NCBI RefSeq assembly: GCF_900129545.1
Contig: NZ_FQWB01000006.1
Coordinates: 124,001-188,000, forward strand
Source of the DNA: Flavobacterium fluvii
Lineage (GTDB): Bacteria; Bacteroidota; Bacteroidia; Flavobacteriales; Flavobacteriaceae
Length of the DNA stretch: 64,000 nucleotides
Reading direction: 5' to 3'
Shown: positions 11,359 through 19,934 of the stretch, in pieces
Layout of the letters: each line of letters starts with the position of its first letter
Position numbering within the stretch: the stretch's first letter is position 1
Position numbers and translations under genes: made by a program
The notes under the pieces: model-generated
What the model saw: the letters and a program-made list of their open reading frames with translations, nothing else
Told to the model about the DNA's origin: nothing
Database searches by the model: none

Positions 11359-12407
11359 GTGTAAAAATAAAATGTGTTTCCAAGCAATTGCCTAAATATT
11401 CCAGAAAGACAGAGGAAATCATTCCATTTCTGGATACTTGGCTCGTTGGTCAAGATGCTCGTTTCATCAAAAAAGTAAAAAAGATTTTCGAAAGTGCAGC
11501 CGTTGACAAACGGTATTCGATTATGGATCCCATTGAAGTCTTTGCCAACACTTCATTTGAAGAAAGAAACGATATTTATGTTCGTGAAGTGATTGAATTA
11601 GGGGAGAAAGTATTGGAAAAATCTTTGATAAAAGCCGATTGGAATCCCGAAGATTTAGATTACATCATCACTGTAAGTTGTACAGGAATCATGATTCCTT
11701 CTTTGGATGCATATCTGATTAACAAGCTGCAATTGCGTCAGGATATCGTTCGGCTTCCAGTGACCGAAATGGGTTGTGCTGCCGGAATTTCTGGAATTAT
11801 TTATGCCAAAAATTTCCTGAAAGCCAATCCTGGAAAACGAGCCGCCGTAATTGCCGTCGAAAGTCCAACAGCCACTTTTCAATTGGATGATTTTTCTATG
11901 GCAAACATTGTCAGTGCTGCCATATTTGGTGATGGAGCCGCCTGTGTTTTGCTTTCATCACACAATGAGGATGAAGGTCCTGAAATTCTGGACGAAGAAA
12001 TGTATCATTTTTATGAAGCGGAACATTTAATGGGTTTTAAACTCACGAATTCCGGTTTGCAAATGGTTTTGGATATTGAAGTTCCCGAAACGATTGCTTC
12101 ACATTTCCCGGATATCATAAATCCTTTTTTAGAGAAAAACAATTTGAAAATAGAAGATTTGGATCATTTGATTTTTCATCCAGGCGGGAAAAAAATTGTA
12201 CAAACCGTGGAAGAATTATTTTCTGATCTAGGTAAAAATATAGACGACACCAAAGAAGTATTGCGATTGTACGGAAACATGTCCAGTGCCACCGTTTTAT
12301 ATGTTTTGGAACGAATTATGGATGCCAAACCCCAGAAAGGATCAAAAGGATTGATGTTGAGTTTTGGTCCCGGATTTTCGGCACAAAAGGTATTGTTGCA
12401 GTTTTGA
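11355..12407 (+). CDS. Type III polyketide synthase (chalcone/stilbene synthase family)
   Basis: A 350-residue homodimeric ketosynthase that extends an acyl starter with malonyl-CoA and cyclises the chain. The start at 11355 gives MSVKIKCVSKQLP and the 4-bp ATGA overlap with the upstream gene; an in-frame ATG at 11313 inside the methyltransferase gene is less likely. The catalytic triad is intact: Cys141 in EMGCAAG, His275 in IFHPGGK and Asn308 in LYGNMSSA. The C-terminal loop reads LSFGPGFSA. With flavoprotein and methyltransferase partners, an alkylresorcinol, alkylpyrone or methylated quinone product is inferred. The starter chain length cannot be read from the sequence. Confidence 0.92.
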   Translation: MSVKIKCVSKQLPKYSRKTEEIIPFLDTWLVGQDARFIKKVKKIFESAAVDKRYSIMDPIEVFANTSFEERNDIYVREVIELGEKVLEKSLIKADWNPEDLDYIITVSCTGIMIPSLDAYLINKLQLRQDIVRLPVTEMGCAAGISGIIYAKNFLKANPGKRAAVIAVESPTATFQLDDFSMANIVSAAIFGDGAACVLLSSHNEDEGPEILDEEMYHFYEAEHLMGFKLTNSGLQMVLDIEVPETIASHFPDIINPFLEKNNLKIEDLDHLIFHPGGKKIVQTVEELFSDLGKNIDDTKEVLRLYGNMSSATVLYVLERIMDAKPQKGSKGLMLSFGPGFSAQKVLLQF

Positions 12408-12415
12408 AATAGTTA

Positions 12416-12465
12416 GCCGTTGATTTGCTGATTTTAAATAATCTGTAAATCAGCAAATCAACGGC
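12416..12465. repeat. Perfect 19-bp inverted repeat between convergent genes
   Basis: GCCGTTGATTTGCTGATTT at 12416-12434 is exactly complementary to 12447-12465, with a 12-base loop. It lies between the polyketide synthase gene and the minus-strand DUF3817 gene. It may end transcription from both sides, although it has no strong T run, or it may be a small mobile palindrome. Confidence 0.75.
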
Positions 12466-12495
12466 AAAATTTATTGTTTATAAAAACAAATTATG

Positions 12496-12789
12496 TTATT
12501 TGTTCACGGGAATTTGCAAATATTTCTTTTCCACAAAAAAGGTTGCAAGAGGCAGGAGTGAAGCAAGCAAGACAATTGAAAGCGTTCCGAAACTCCATTT
12601 TTGGGATTTGGTAATTAAAAATGCCAAGGCAACATACCCTATGAACAACACGCCGTGCGTCATTCCTATTGGATACAAAAAAGTTTTGTAAAGGGCTAAA
12701 TTAGTGGGCTTGATTAAAAGCATGTTGGCAAATAAAACCAAATAAGAGATTCCTTCCAGGATGGCGATGTTTTTAAAAATTCGTACCAT
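12496..12789 (-). CDS. DUF3817-type small membrane protein
   Basis: A 97-residue integral membrane protein with about three hydrophobic helices (GISYLVLFANMLLI, GVLFIGYVALAFLI, LSIVLLASLLPLATFFV). The N-terminal arrangement IFKNIAILEGISYLVLF and the later YPIGMTHGVLFIGY are typical of the DUF3817 (YdzA-like) family, whose function is unknown. It stands alone, convergent with the polyketide operon and divergent from the DUF6155-like gene. Confidence 0.82.
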   Translation of the reverse strand: MVRIFKNIAILEGISYLVLFANMLLIKPTNLALYKTFLYPIGMTHGVLFIGYVALAFLITKSQKWSFGTLSIVLLASLLPLATFFVEKKYLQIPVNK

Positions 12790-12922
12790 TAAAATAGTGT
12801 TGTTTTGGGTTATCGAAATGCAAAACTAATGATTAACATTGATTTTTTTTCCTAATACATTCTTAAAAACTGATTTATTTGCAACAATTAAGAAACACGG
12901 TAAAAAGTTGGTGGATTACATT

Positions 12923-12930
12923 TACTTTTG
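12923..12930 (+). promoter_or_regulatory. -7 element ahead of the DUF6155-like gene
   Basis: TACTTTTG fits TAnnTTTG and lies 18 bp before the ATG at 12949. A TTG is present upstream, but not at the ideal 19-bp spacing. Confidence 0.4.
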
Positions 12931-12948
12931 TATTTATAAACTGTTATA

Positions 12949-13476
12949 ATGAGCAAACGCGATTTAAAAAAATACTTGACCGAATTAAATAAACAACAAC
13001 TTGAAGAACAAGTTTTGGAGTTGTACGAGAAATTTAGTGCTGTTAAAACCTATTATGATTTTGTTTTTAATCCAAAAGAAGACACCCTGCTGAAGGAATG
13101 CAAAATCAAGATTTCGAATGAATATTTCCCCCAGAAAACTTCGGGAAAGCCAAGAAAGCCAAAGATGCGACGCTCCGTGGCCCAAAAATACATAAAGCAT
13201 TTCATTCTTTTGGGAGTAGATCCATTCGTGATTGGCGACGTGATGCTGTATTCCGTCGAAATTGCACAGACTTTCTCGGCAGAGCGGCTCGTGAAACCGG
13301 AATCGTTCTTTAAAAGTATGCTCAGTTCCTTTGAACAAGCCATTAAATTTATGATTGCCAATGGAATATTGGAAGAATTCAAGTCCAGAATCATTTCCAT
13401 AAACGATGAAACGAGGCAACAAAACTGGTTCAACAAAGAAGAATTTAATGCCATCATCGAACGTTTCGAATATTAA
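12949..13476 (+). CDS. DUF6155-like conserved protein
   Basis: A soluble 175-residue protein starting MSKRDLKKYLTELNKQQLEEQ, with a basic centre (SGKPRKPKMRRSVAQKYIKHF) and an aromatic acidic C-terminus. The N-terminal KRDLKKYL/LEEQVLELYEKF pattern matches what I know as the DUF6155 family of Bacteroidota, of unknown function. The basic patch could contact nucleic acid, but no catalytic motif is visible. It is monocistronic; the following helicase has its own candidate promoter. Confidence 0.72.
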   Translation: MSKRDLKKYLTELNKQQLEEQVLELYEKFSAVKTYYDFVFNPKEDTLLKECKIKISNEYFPQKTSGKPRKPKMRRSVAQKYIKHFILLGVDPFVIGDVMLYSVEIAQTFSAERLVKPESFFKSMLSSFEQAIKFMIANGILEEFKSRIISINDETRQQNWFNKEEFNAIIERFEY

Positions 13477-13557
13477 TGAAACTCCCCATAAACGATTTTA
13501 TTTAATCCATCTACTTTATTTGTCACATAATTTAGTGGAATAACTCTTTTTTAGGCG

Positions 13558-13565
13558 TATTTTTG
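13558..13565 (+). promoter_or_regulatory. -7 element ahead of the DEAH helicase
   Basis: TATTTTTG matches TAnnTTTG and ends 20 bp before the ATG at 13586. A TTTA lies about 23 bp upstream in place of TTTG. Confidence 0.45.
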
Positions 13566-13585
13566 CAAAAATCCAATAAAAAACA

Positions 13586-15124
13586 ATGTCTCAAAATACT
13601 TTAGAAACAGAATTAGAAGATAGAAAAGAACTTTATTCCTATCAAAAAGGAGATATAGAAACCATCTTTGAACGCTTGGACAATGCAACAAATAATTATC
13701 ATTTGTTGTACCAATTGCCAACGGGTGGAGGAAAAACGGTAGTTTTTTCGGAAATTGTACGTCAGTATTTGTCCAAGCACGACAAGAAAGTGGTGGTCTT
13801 GACCCATCGAATCGAGCTGTGCAAGCAAACTTCAAAAATGCTGAAAGGCTTTGACGTAAAAAACAAAATCATCAACAGCAAGGTAAAAGAACTGCCGGAT
13901 CAAAACGATTATTCCTGTTTTGTGGCGATGGTCGAAACTTTGAAAAACCGAATCAATGACGAAAAATTGCATCTCGACAACATTGGATTGGTCATCATCG
14001 ACGAGGCGCATTACAATTCTTTTAGAAAATTATTGAGTTCGTTCAAAAACGCCTTTATCTTGGGGGTTACGGCAACGCCTTTGAGTTCGAATATCAAACT
14101 GCCGATGCACGAAAGCTACGATGAATTGATTGTGGGCGACACGATTGGTTCCTTGATTGACAAAGGATTTTTGGCCAAAGCTGTTACCTATAGTTATGAC
14201 GTGGGTTTGACCTCTTTGAAAGTCGGAATCAATGGCGATTATACCGTAAAATCATCCGACGATTTATACACCAATATGGCGATGCAGGAAAAATTATTGC
14301 ACGCTTACACCGAAAAATCATTGGGCAAGAAAACCTTGATTTTCAATAACGGAATCAACACTTCTTTGTATGTTTATGAAACGTTCAGGGAAGCGGGCTA
14401 CGGAATTCGTCATTTGGACAATACCAGCAGCAACGAGGAACGAAAAGATATTTTGCATTGGTTCAAACACACGCCTGACGCGATTTTGACCTCCGTTGGA
14501 ATCTTGACCACCGGTTTTGATGAACCTACCGTGGAAACCATTATCCTGAACAGGGCCACCAAATCATTGACTTTATACTTTCAAATGATTGGTCGTGGTT
14601 CTCGAAAATTGCCCGGTAAAGATGAATTTACCGTTATCGATTTAGGAAATAATGCCGCCCGTTTCGGATTGTGGAATGAGCCCGTAAACTGGCAACACAT
14701 CTTCAAATCGCCAGAATTCTATTTGGAAAACTTGCGTGACGATACCGAAATTGAATTGTATTTCAAATACACCATGCCGCCGGAATTACGTGCCAAATTT
14801 GCCAAAACCGAAGTGGTGACTTTTGACGTTGACGAAGAACATAAATTGGCCATAGCCCAAAATTTGCGTTCCAAAGTAGTTTTGGACAAATCATTGGAGC
14901 AACATGCCGCCATGTGCGTGGACAATACCGAAGAATTGCGTGATGCCAAAGAATTATTCAAGGAATTGGATCCCGATATCGAATGCCGTTTGAAGCGCTA
15001 CGCTAAATGTTTAAGTCAATGCAGTAAAAACTACCGCGAATGGTTGGTGGACGATTACAAACAAAAATTGGTGTTGTTGATAGGGAAGAAGTATCGCGAG
15101 AAAATCATGAACGAAGCGGATTAA
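13586..15124 (+). CDS. DEAD/DEAH-box helicase (superfamily 2)
   Basis: A 512-residue SF2 helicase or translocase. Motif I is PTGGGKT at residues 45-51 and motif II is IIDEAH near residue 147. Motif III is VTATP, and motif VI is QMIGRGSRK near residue 335. The C-terminal part has four Cys between about residues 445 and 480 (HAAMCVDN, DIECRLKRYAKCLSQC) that could bind a metal. It resembles the RadD/YejH and type III restriction-subunit helicases, suggesting a role in DNA repair or nucleic-acid remodelling. No nuclease or methylase partner lies nearby, so it is not part of a restriction system here. Confidence 0.87.
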   Translation: MSQNTLETELEDRKELYSYQKGDIETIFERLDNATNNYHLLYQLPTGGGKTVVFSEIVRQYLSKHDKKVVVLTHRIELCKQTSKMLKGFDVKNKIINSKVKELPDQNDYSCFVAMVETLKNRINDEKLHLDNIGLVIIDEAHYNSFRKLLSSFKNAFILGVTATPLSSNIKLPMHESYDELIVGDTIGSLIDKGFLAKAVTYSYDVGLTSLKVGINGDYTVKSSDDLYTNMAMQEKLLHAYTEKSLGKKTLIFNNGINTSLYVYETFREAGYGIRHLDNTSSNEERKDILHWFKHTPDAILTSVGILTTGFDEPTVETIILNRATKSLTLYFQMIGRGSRKLPGKDEFTVIDLGNNAARFGLWNEPVNWQHIFKSPEFYLENLRDDTEIELYFKYTMPPELRAKFAKTEVVTFDVDEEHKLAIAQNLRSKVVLDKSLEQHAAMCVDNTEELRDAKELFKELDPDIECRLKRYAKCLSQCSKNYREWLVDDYKQKLVLLIGKKYREKIMNEAD

Positions 15125-15204
15125 TTGATGCCCAGAGGTCAGTCGCAGTTTTCAGTTGTGATTGTCACTAAGATGAGGAATTTTTTTCTCAACTTTAACA
15201 ACAA

Positions 15205-15267
15205 CGCTTCCCCTCTTTGGAGGGGTGTCCGAAGGACGGGGTGGTTCATATTGTGTTTTAACACAAA
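15205..15267. repeat. REP-like palindromic repeat cluster
   Basis: Three small palindromes follow one another: CCCCTC-tttg-GAGGGG (15210-15225), GTCC-gaa-GGAC (15227-15237), and TTGTGTT-tt-AACACAA (15251-15266). The first two are GC-rich in an AT-rich spacer and read like REP elements that are dispersed in Flavobacteriaceae intergenic regions. The 230-bp gap between the two helicase genes holds nothing else recognisable. Confidence 0.65.
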
Positions 15268-15354
15268 ATCTCAATGGTAGTATCACGCTTTTGGACCTGA
15301 TGTATCGAGAAGCTTTTCATAAAACAACAATTTTATAAATATTAAATCTAAAAA

Positions 15355-16698
15355 ATGTCAAAACAATTCTCTGATTTAGGAATCCAGGAATCCATTATAA
15401 AAGCACTTTATGATTTAAAAATTGTTTTGCCGACAGAAATCCAGCAAAAAACAATTCCCTTGCTTTTATCAACCGATACCGACCTTGTTGGATTGGCGAA
15501 AACAGGAACTGGAAAGACGGCTGCATTCGGATTACCATTACTTCAACTAATCGACGCTAACACAACTTCTGTTCAAGCAGTTGTATTGGCGCCAACAAGA
15601 GAATTGGGACACCAGATTTTTAGTAATTTGGAAGCCTTTGCCAAATATCTTCCCGAAGTTTCCATTGCCGAAACTTGTGGAGGAATTCCAATCAAACCCC
15701 AAATCGAACGATTGACTTCGCCAACGCATATTGTTGTGGCCACGCCGGGAAGATTGATTGATTTGATTCAGCGCAAAGCCATCAGTTTAAAAGACACAAA
15801 ATTTCTCGTTCTTGATGAAGCCGACGAAATGGTTACCATCCTGAAAGAAGGTTTGGACGAAATCATTGCCGAATTACCTAAAAACCACAGAACATTTCTT
15901 TTTTCGGCCACGATGCCCGGAACCATAAAACAATTGATCCAGAACTATTTGAACAAAAATGTGGTTCAGGTTAGCGCCAATATGGAAACCGTCGGAAATC
16001 AAGGAATTGACCATCAATACATTGTGGTTGATCCCATCGAAAAATTGGATGTTTTGATGCACTTTCTAACTTCCAAAGATGGAGAAAGAGGTATTGTTTT
16101 TTGCAAAACCAAAGCAGCAGTCAACAAACTAGCCAAGAATTTGGCCATCAATAGATTTTCATCAGGAGCTTTGCACGGCAGTTTGTCGCAAGGAATCCGT
16201 GATAGAATCATGGAGCAATTTCGTGAAGGGCATATCAATATTTTGGTGGCAACCGATTTGGCCGCCAGGGGAATTGACGTCAAGGAAATGGCTTATGTGG
16301 TGAATTACCATTTGCCCGACGTTTATGAAGTCTATGTGCATCGTAGCGGAAGAACTGCCAGGGCAGGAGCAAAGGGACTTTCATTGACGGTTTTACAACA
16401 AGAGGAAGTCGCTGAAATTGCCGATTTCGAAAGAGAATTGGGAATTAAATTTACCAAATTTCAAAAACCAACTGCGGAAAATATCGAAGAAAACAACACG
16501 CTTTTATGGGCAAAACAAATCTTCAAGACGAAACCCAATCACGAAGTTTCGGCCGATTTCAAAAATAAAGTCAAAACCATCTTCCATCATTTGACCAAAG
16601 ACGAATTGATCGAAAAATTATTGGCCAATCAATTGCTTCAAACCAAAGCGGATTCAAATAAAGAAAAACCGGTCAAAAAAATCCCAAAAAAGCACTAA
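15355..16698 (+). CDS. DEAD-box ATP-dependent RNA helicase
   Basis: A 447-residue RNA helicase with every core motif visible: Q-motif region (FSDLGIQESII...PTEIQQKTIP), motif I AKTGTGKT, Ia APTRELG, Ib TPGR, II DEAD, III SAT, V ATDLAARGID and VI HRSGRTARAG. The short Lys-rich tail (SNKEKPVKKIPKKH) is typical of RNA-binding extensions. The family unwinds RNA in ribosome assembly or decay; the RhlE/CsdA/DbpA subtype is not certain. A decayed copy of the last ~60 bp of this gene lies at 18480-18538, beyond the next gene, suggesting that the 3' end was rearranged. Confidence 0.93.
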   Translation: MSKQFSDLGIQESIIKALYDLKIVLPTEIQQKTIPLLLSTDTDLVGLAKTGTGKTAAFGLPLLQLIDANTTSVQAVVLAPTRELGHQIFSNLEAFAKYLPEVSIAETCGGIPIKPQIERLTSPTHIVVATPGRLIDLIQRKAISLKDTKFLVLDEADEMVTILKEGLDEIIAELPKNHRTFLFSATMPGTIKQLIQNYLNKNVVQVSANMETVGNQGIDHQYIVVDPIEKLDVLMHFLTSKDGERGIVFCKTKAAVNKLAKNLAINRFSSGALHGSLSQGIRDRIMEQFREGHINILVATDLAARGIDVKEMAYVVNYHLPDVYEVYVHRSGRTARAGAKGLSLTVLQQEEVAEIADFERELGIKFTKFQKPTAENIEENNTLLWAKQIFKTKPNHEVSADFKNKVKTIFHHLTKDELIEKLLANQLLQTKADSNKEKPVKKIPKKH

Positions 16699-16718
16699 AC
16701 TTTTCAAATCTTGAAAAG

Positions 16719-16765
16719 GAAACATCATGATTATTTTACAGAAAAATGATTTGATGTTTTTTTTT
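16719..16765 (+). terminator. Probable terminator of the DEAD-box helicase
   Basis: AAACATCA pairs with TGATGTTT across an imperfect stem, and the right arm runs into nine Ts. Confidence 0.6.
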
Positions 16766-16793
16766 GGAAATTATTTAAGAAAAATAATATATT

Positions 16794-16801
16794 TACTTTT
16801 G
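16794..16801 (+). promoter_or_regulatory. -7 element ahead of the T9SS-sorted protein
   Basis: TACTTTTG matches TAnnTTTG. The nearest upstream TTTG is 27 bp away, longer than the ideal 19. The 5' leader to the ATG is about 60 bases. Confidence 0.4.
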
Positions 16802-16871
16802 TCAAACAGTTTATGACGACAACATTTGTCGGCTTAATTACCTACAATTATTAACTGCCTGAATATTTTAA

Positions 16872-18455
16872 ATGAAAAAAAAATTACTAGTTTGCCTCGC
16901 CCTATTTATCATTGGTACAAAATTATTTTCGCAAAATTTAACCTATATACCCGGTCCTGTGGGGTATGGAACTAACGCTACTGCCGATGACAAAACATTG
17001 GTTCCTTTTTTTAAAGACCAGTCCTATATTTATTGTTCTACCTACAAAGTAATATCCACAAACCCAATTACCAGAAAAGGATGTATCGTTAGGGTTAACA
17101 TTTCGGACAACAGCCAATATGTATATCCAGACGACGTTTATTTACCTGCAAATGGCGGATTTAATGCAAAAAAATTAAACAACAACATATTTTTTAACAT
17201 TGGAATTCGACTTGCCAGAATAAATACGACCACGAACAAACTAACGGTAATTTCGAATGACGCCGAAGATTACGAGATATTTGACCATTACATAATTTAT
17301 GAAAACTATAATTATTCAGGACTTTATATTCTGGATTTAAACACCAATGTAACTACACAAATATACTCTCCAAACAATAAAAGTTTCTATCGACTTGGTT
17401 CAACTTATTACGATAAAGATACCGGAATGTTGTACTTTAGAAGCCAATACATTACTATGGGTGTTTATTATGGCTTTTTCAAGTACAATCCGTCCACTAA
17501 AGCAATAACGGAAATTGTGGGAAGAAATGTTGTTTCGGGCTCCGACATCTACCAACAAAGGGATGAAATTGTCAAAGTAAATGACAACCTCGTTTTCTTG
17601 ATGAAAGACACGGATTATAAAATGAAATATTATTCGGCAAATCTGACAACAGGACTTCTCAATACTTCTTTTACTTTCAATACTAATACGGTCTATGACA
17701 CGTCGGTCAATGATGTAATGGTTCATGGCAATACCGTTTATATTAACAGCGGTGGCAAGGTTTTGACATCCGATGGCGTGACAACTCCCGTGGAAACTAA
17801 TTATCAACCTTTTTTTGAATATTCTACTGGCTATAACATTAATGTCGTTTACTACAACAATGAAGATTATATTCAGCAAAACAGTGCTGAATACGGCTCG
17901 GAAATTTGGAAATACAATTGGACTCTTATGCAGAGACAATTGGTAAAAGATATCACGCCCGGCACCCAAAGTTCATTTGCAAGTAATATTAGTGGCGGGT
18001 ATTTGCACAAAAACAAACTTTTGTACATTGTGAATATTGGACCTTTGGCTTATTCATTGTATGCTACTGACGGAACTTCAGACGGAACGCTTTGTGTCTT
18101 GGACAATAGTAAATTTAGCTTAATATCCAAACTTTTGACGGAAGACAACACCTTGTATTTTTATGGAGAAAATGCCACCAATAAAGGATTATACGCTTTG
18201 GATTACGAGCTACTTTCCAATAAAAATTTCCTAAAAGACAATAAAGCCAACTTTTATCCGAATCCGGTAAAATCAGACCTGGATTTTTCAGAAAAAATGG
18301 ACGAAGTCAAAGTAATGGACTTGAATGGAAAAATTCTTGAGTTGGGAAAAAATATTTCTAAACTGGGATTGGAACATTTGCCAAAGGGAATTTATTTGAT
18401 TGAATTTAAACCTGAAAATCAGGAAAAAATTATTGAAAAATTTATCAAAATCTAA
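16872..18455 (+). CDS. Secreted protein with type IX secretion sorting domain
   Basis: A 527-residue exported protein. It starts with a signal peptide (MKKKLLVCLALFIIGTKLFSQ, cleavage likely after FSQ). The large middle region is Tyr/Asn/Asp-rich with repeated strand-like units (YDKDTGMLYFRSQY, LFGTDGTS-like LYATDGTSDGTL), resembling a beta-propeller. The end (about residues 455-527) is a type A T9SS sorting domain: NFYPNPVKSDLDF, then VMDLNGKIL, then LPKGIYLIEF and a Lys-rich terminus. It should be exported by Sec and then sorted to the surface or medium. No enzyme motif is recognised. Flanking repeats of helicase sequence suggest it was inserted here. Confidence 0.87.
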   Translation: MKKKLLVCLALFIIGTKLFSQNLTYIPGPVGYGTNATADDKTLVPFFKDQSYIYCSTYKVISTNPITRKGCIVRVNISDNSQYVYPDDVYLPANGGFNAKKLNNNIFFNIGIRLARINTTTNKLTVISNDAEDYEIFDHYIIYENYNYSGLYILDLNTNVTTQIYSPNNKSFYRLGSTYYDKDTGMLYFRSQYITMGVYYGFFKYNPSTKAITEIVGRNVVSGSDIYQQRDEIVKVNDNLVFLMKDTDYKMKYYSANLTTGLLNTSFTFNTNTVYDTSVNDVMVHGNTVYINSGGKVLTSDGVTTPVETNYQPFFEYSTGYNINVVYYNNEDYIQQNSAEYGSEIWKYNWTLMQRQLVKDITPGTQSSFASNISGGYLHKNKLLYIVNIGPLAYSLYATDGTSDGTLCVLDNSKFSLISKLLTEDNTLYFYGENATNKGLYALDYELLSNKNFLKDNKANFYPNPVKSDLDFSEKMDEVKVMDLNGKILELGKNISKLGLEHLPKGIYLIEFKPENQEKIIEKFIKI

Positions 18456-18479
18456 AGTATTCCGTCTTGAACAACGCTT

Positions 18480-18538
18480 TTGCTTCAATACTTGTGAGTT
18501 CAAATAAAGAAAAACCTGTTAAAAAATTCAAAAACTAA
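18480..18538 (+). pseudogene. Decayed duplicate of the 3' end of the DEAD-box helicase gene
   Basis: TTGCTTCAA at 18480-18488 and TTCAAATAAAGAAAAACC at 18499-18516 repeat 16633-16641 and 16653-16670 in the same order and almost the same spacing (10 versus 11 bases). They are followed by a further near-match (CTGTTAAAAAA versus CGGTCAAAAAA). One base is missing, so the copy is out of frame. Read in the helicase frame, the tail would be SNKEKPVKKFKN and stop, a plausible original helicase C-terminus. Confidence 0.7.
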
Positions 18539-18596
18539 TATTTGCTCCTAAGTTTATATCGTACATTTATAAACAATCATTTTATAAAGGTTTGAT

Positions 18597-19868
18597 ATGC
18601 AAATAGTAATTATTGGAGGAGGTTTTGCCGGCATCAACTTGGCCAAAGAATTGGCAAACGAAAAAGGCATTGAAGTAATTCTTGTCGACAAAAACAACTA
18701 TAATTTCTTTCCGCCGCTTATTTATCAGGTGGCCACGGCATTTTTGGAACCTTCCAGCATCAGTTATCCTTTCCGAAAATTTTTTGCCGGCAAAAAGAAC
18801 CTGCAGTTTCGTTTGGGCGAATTGCTAAAAGTAATTCCTGCCGAAAACAAAATCATCCTCAATAACGGCGAATTGCATTACGACCAGTTGGTTTTTGCCA
18901 CGGGAGCTGAAACGAGTTATTTCGGAATGGAAAATGTCAAGAAAAACGCCATCCCGATGAAAACCCTAAATGATGCCATTGAAATGCGCAATGCTTTGTT
19001 GAAAAATCTGGAAAAAGCGGCCATTTGCAAGGATATTCACGAACGCCGAAAACATTTAACCATTGTGGTGGTTGGTGGAGGTCCCACGGGAGTGGAAGTT
19101 TCGGGGATGTTTGCCGAGATGCGCAAAAATATTTTACTCAAGGAATACCCTGAATTGCAAACCTCCGCCAGCAATATTTATTTGGTCGACGGTGGAGACG
19201 CCTTGTTGTCGCCCATGAGCGAGGAATCCCAAAAAGATACATTGGAAGCCGTAACCAAATTAGGTGTTGTTGTAAAACTCAATACTCGAGTAGTGGATTA
19301 TAAAGACGATACCGTCTACTTTGCCGATGGAAAAACTATCCAAACCAAAAACTTGATTTGGGCGGCAGGTGTTTCCGCCAGGGAATTTGAAGGAATTCCA
19401 ACGGAAAGTTATGGTCGTGGCAAACGAATGGCTACGGATGCCTTCAATAAAGTAAATGTCACCGAAAATATCTATGCGATTGGTGATACCTGCATTCAAT
19501 TAACCGATGCCAATTTCCCGGAAGGTCATCCCCAAGTGGCACAAGTGGCCATCCAGCAGGGTGTGAATCTCGCCGAAAACTTCAAACGAATGATTCAAAA
19601 CAAACCGTTAAAACCTTTTAAATACAACGACAAAGGTTCCATGGCAATTATTGGCAAAAACAAGGCTGTCGTTGATTTACCTAAACCAAAAATGCACTTC
19701 AAAGGCTTTGTGGCTTGGATTATCTGGTTGTTCATCCACCTGATGTCATTGATCACTTATCGCAACCGAATCAATACTTTTTACCACTGGATGATTGCCT
19801 ATTTCTCGAAAGACCAATCCTTGCGAATGATCATCAGACCCGAAAAAAGAACAAAAAGGGATGCGTAG
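18597..19868 (+). CDS. NAD(P)/FAD-dependent oxidoreductase, type II NADH dehydrogenase
   Basis: A 423-residue single-subunit, non-proton-pumping NADH:quinone oxidoreductase. The FAD motif is IVIIGGGFAGINLAKELA at the extreme N-terminus, and the NADH motif is VVVGGGPTGVEVSGMFAEM near residue 160. A third FAD contact is YAIGDTC near residue 300, and the quinone-side segment VAQVAIQQGVNLA follows. The C-terminus has a hydrophobic helix (FVAWIIWLFIHLMSLI) and a basic amphipathic tail, the usual membrane anchor. It is monocistronic, ending in a strong terminator. Confidence 0.9.
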   Translation: MQIVIIGGGFAGINLAKELANEKGIEVILVDKNNYNFFPPLIYQVATAFLEPSSISYPFRKFFAGKKNLQFRLGELLKVIPAENKIILNNGELHYDQLVFATGAETSYFGMENVKKNAIPMKTLNDAIEMRNALLKNLEKAAICKDIHERRKHLTIVVVGGGPTGVEVSGMFAEMRKNILLKEYPELQTSASNIYLVDGGDALLSPMSEESQKDTLEAVTKLGVVVKLNTRVVDYKDDTVYFADGKTIQTKNLIWAAGVSAREFEGIPTESYGRGKRMATDAFNKVNVTENIYAIGDTCIQLTDANFPEGHPQVAQVAIQQGVNLAENFKRMIQNKPLKPFKYNDKGSMAIIGKNKAVVDLPKPKMHFKGFVAWIIWLFIHLMSLITYRNRINTFYHWMIAYFSKDQSLRMIIRPEKRTKRDA

Positions 19869-19872
19869 TTTC

Positions 19873-19909
19873 AAAAAAAAAGAATCAGTTAAAGCTGATT
19901 CTTTTTTTT
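19873..19909. terminator. Bidirectional terminator between NDH-2 and the ABC exporter
   Basis: The A run, AATCAG-ttaaag-CTGATT stem and T run work on both strands between convergent genes. Confidence 0.85.
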
Positions 19910-19934
19910 GAAGTTCTATTTGACAGGTTTCATT

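Noticed and set aside
13586..15124. Restriction-modification system around the DEAH helicase
   Set aside because: No methyltransferase, specificity subunit or nuclease is adjacent; the helicase stands alone.
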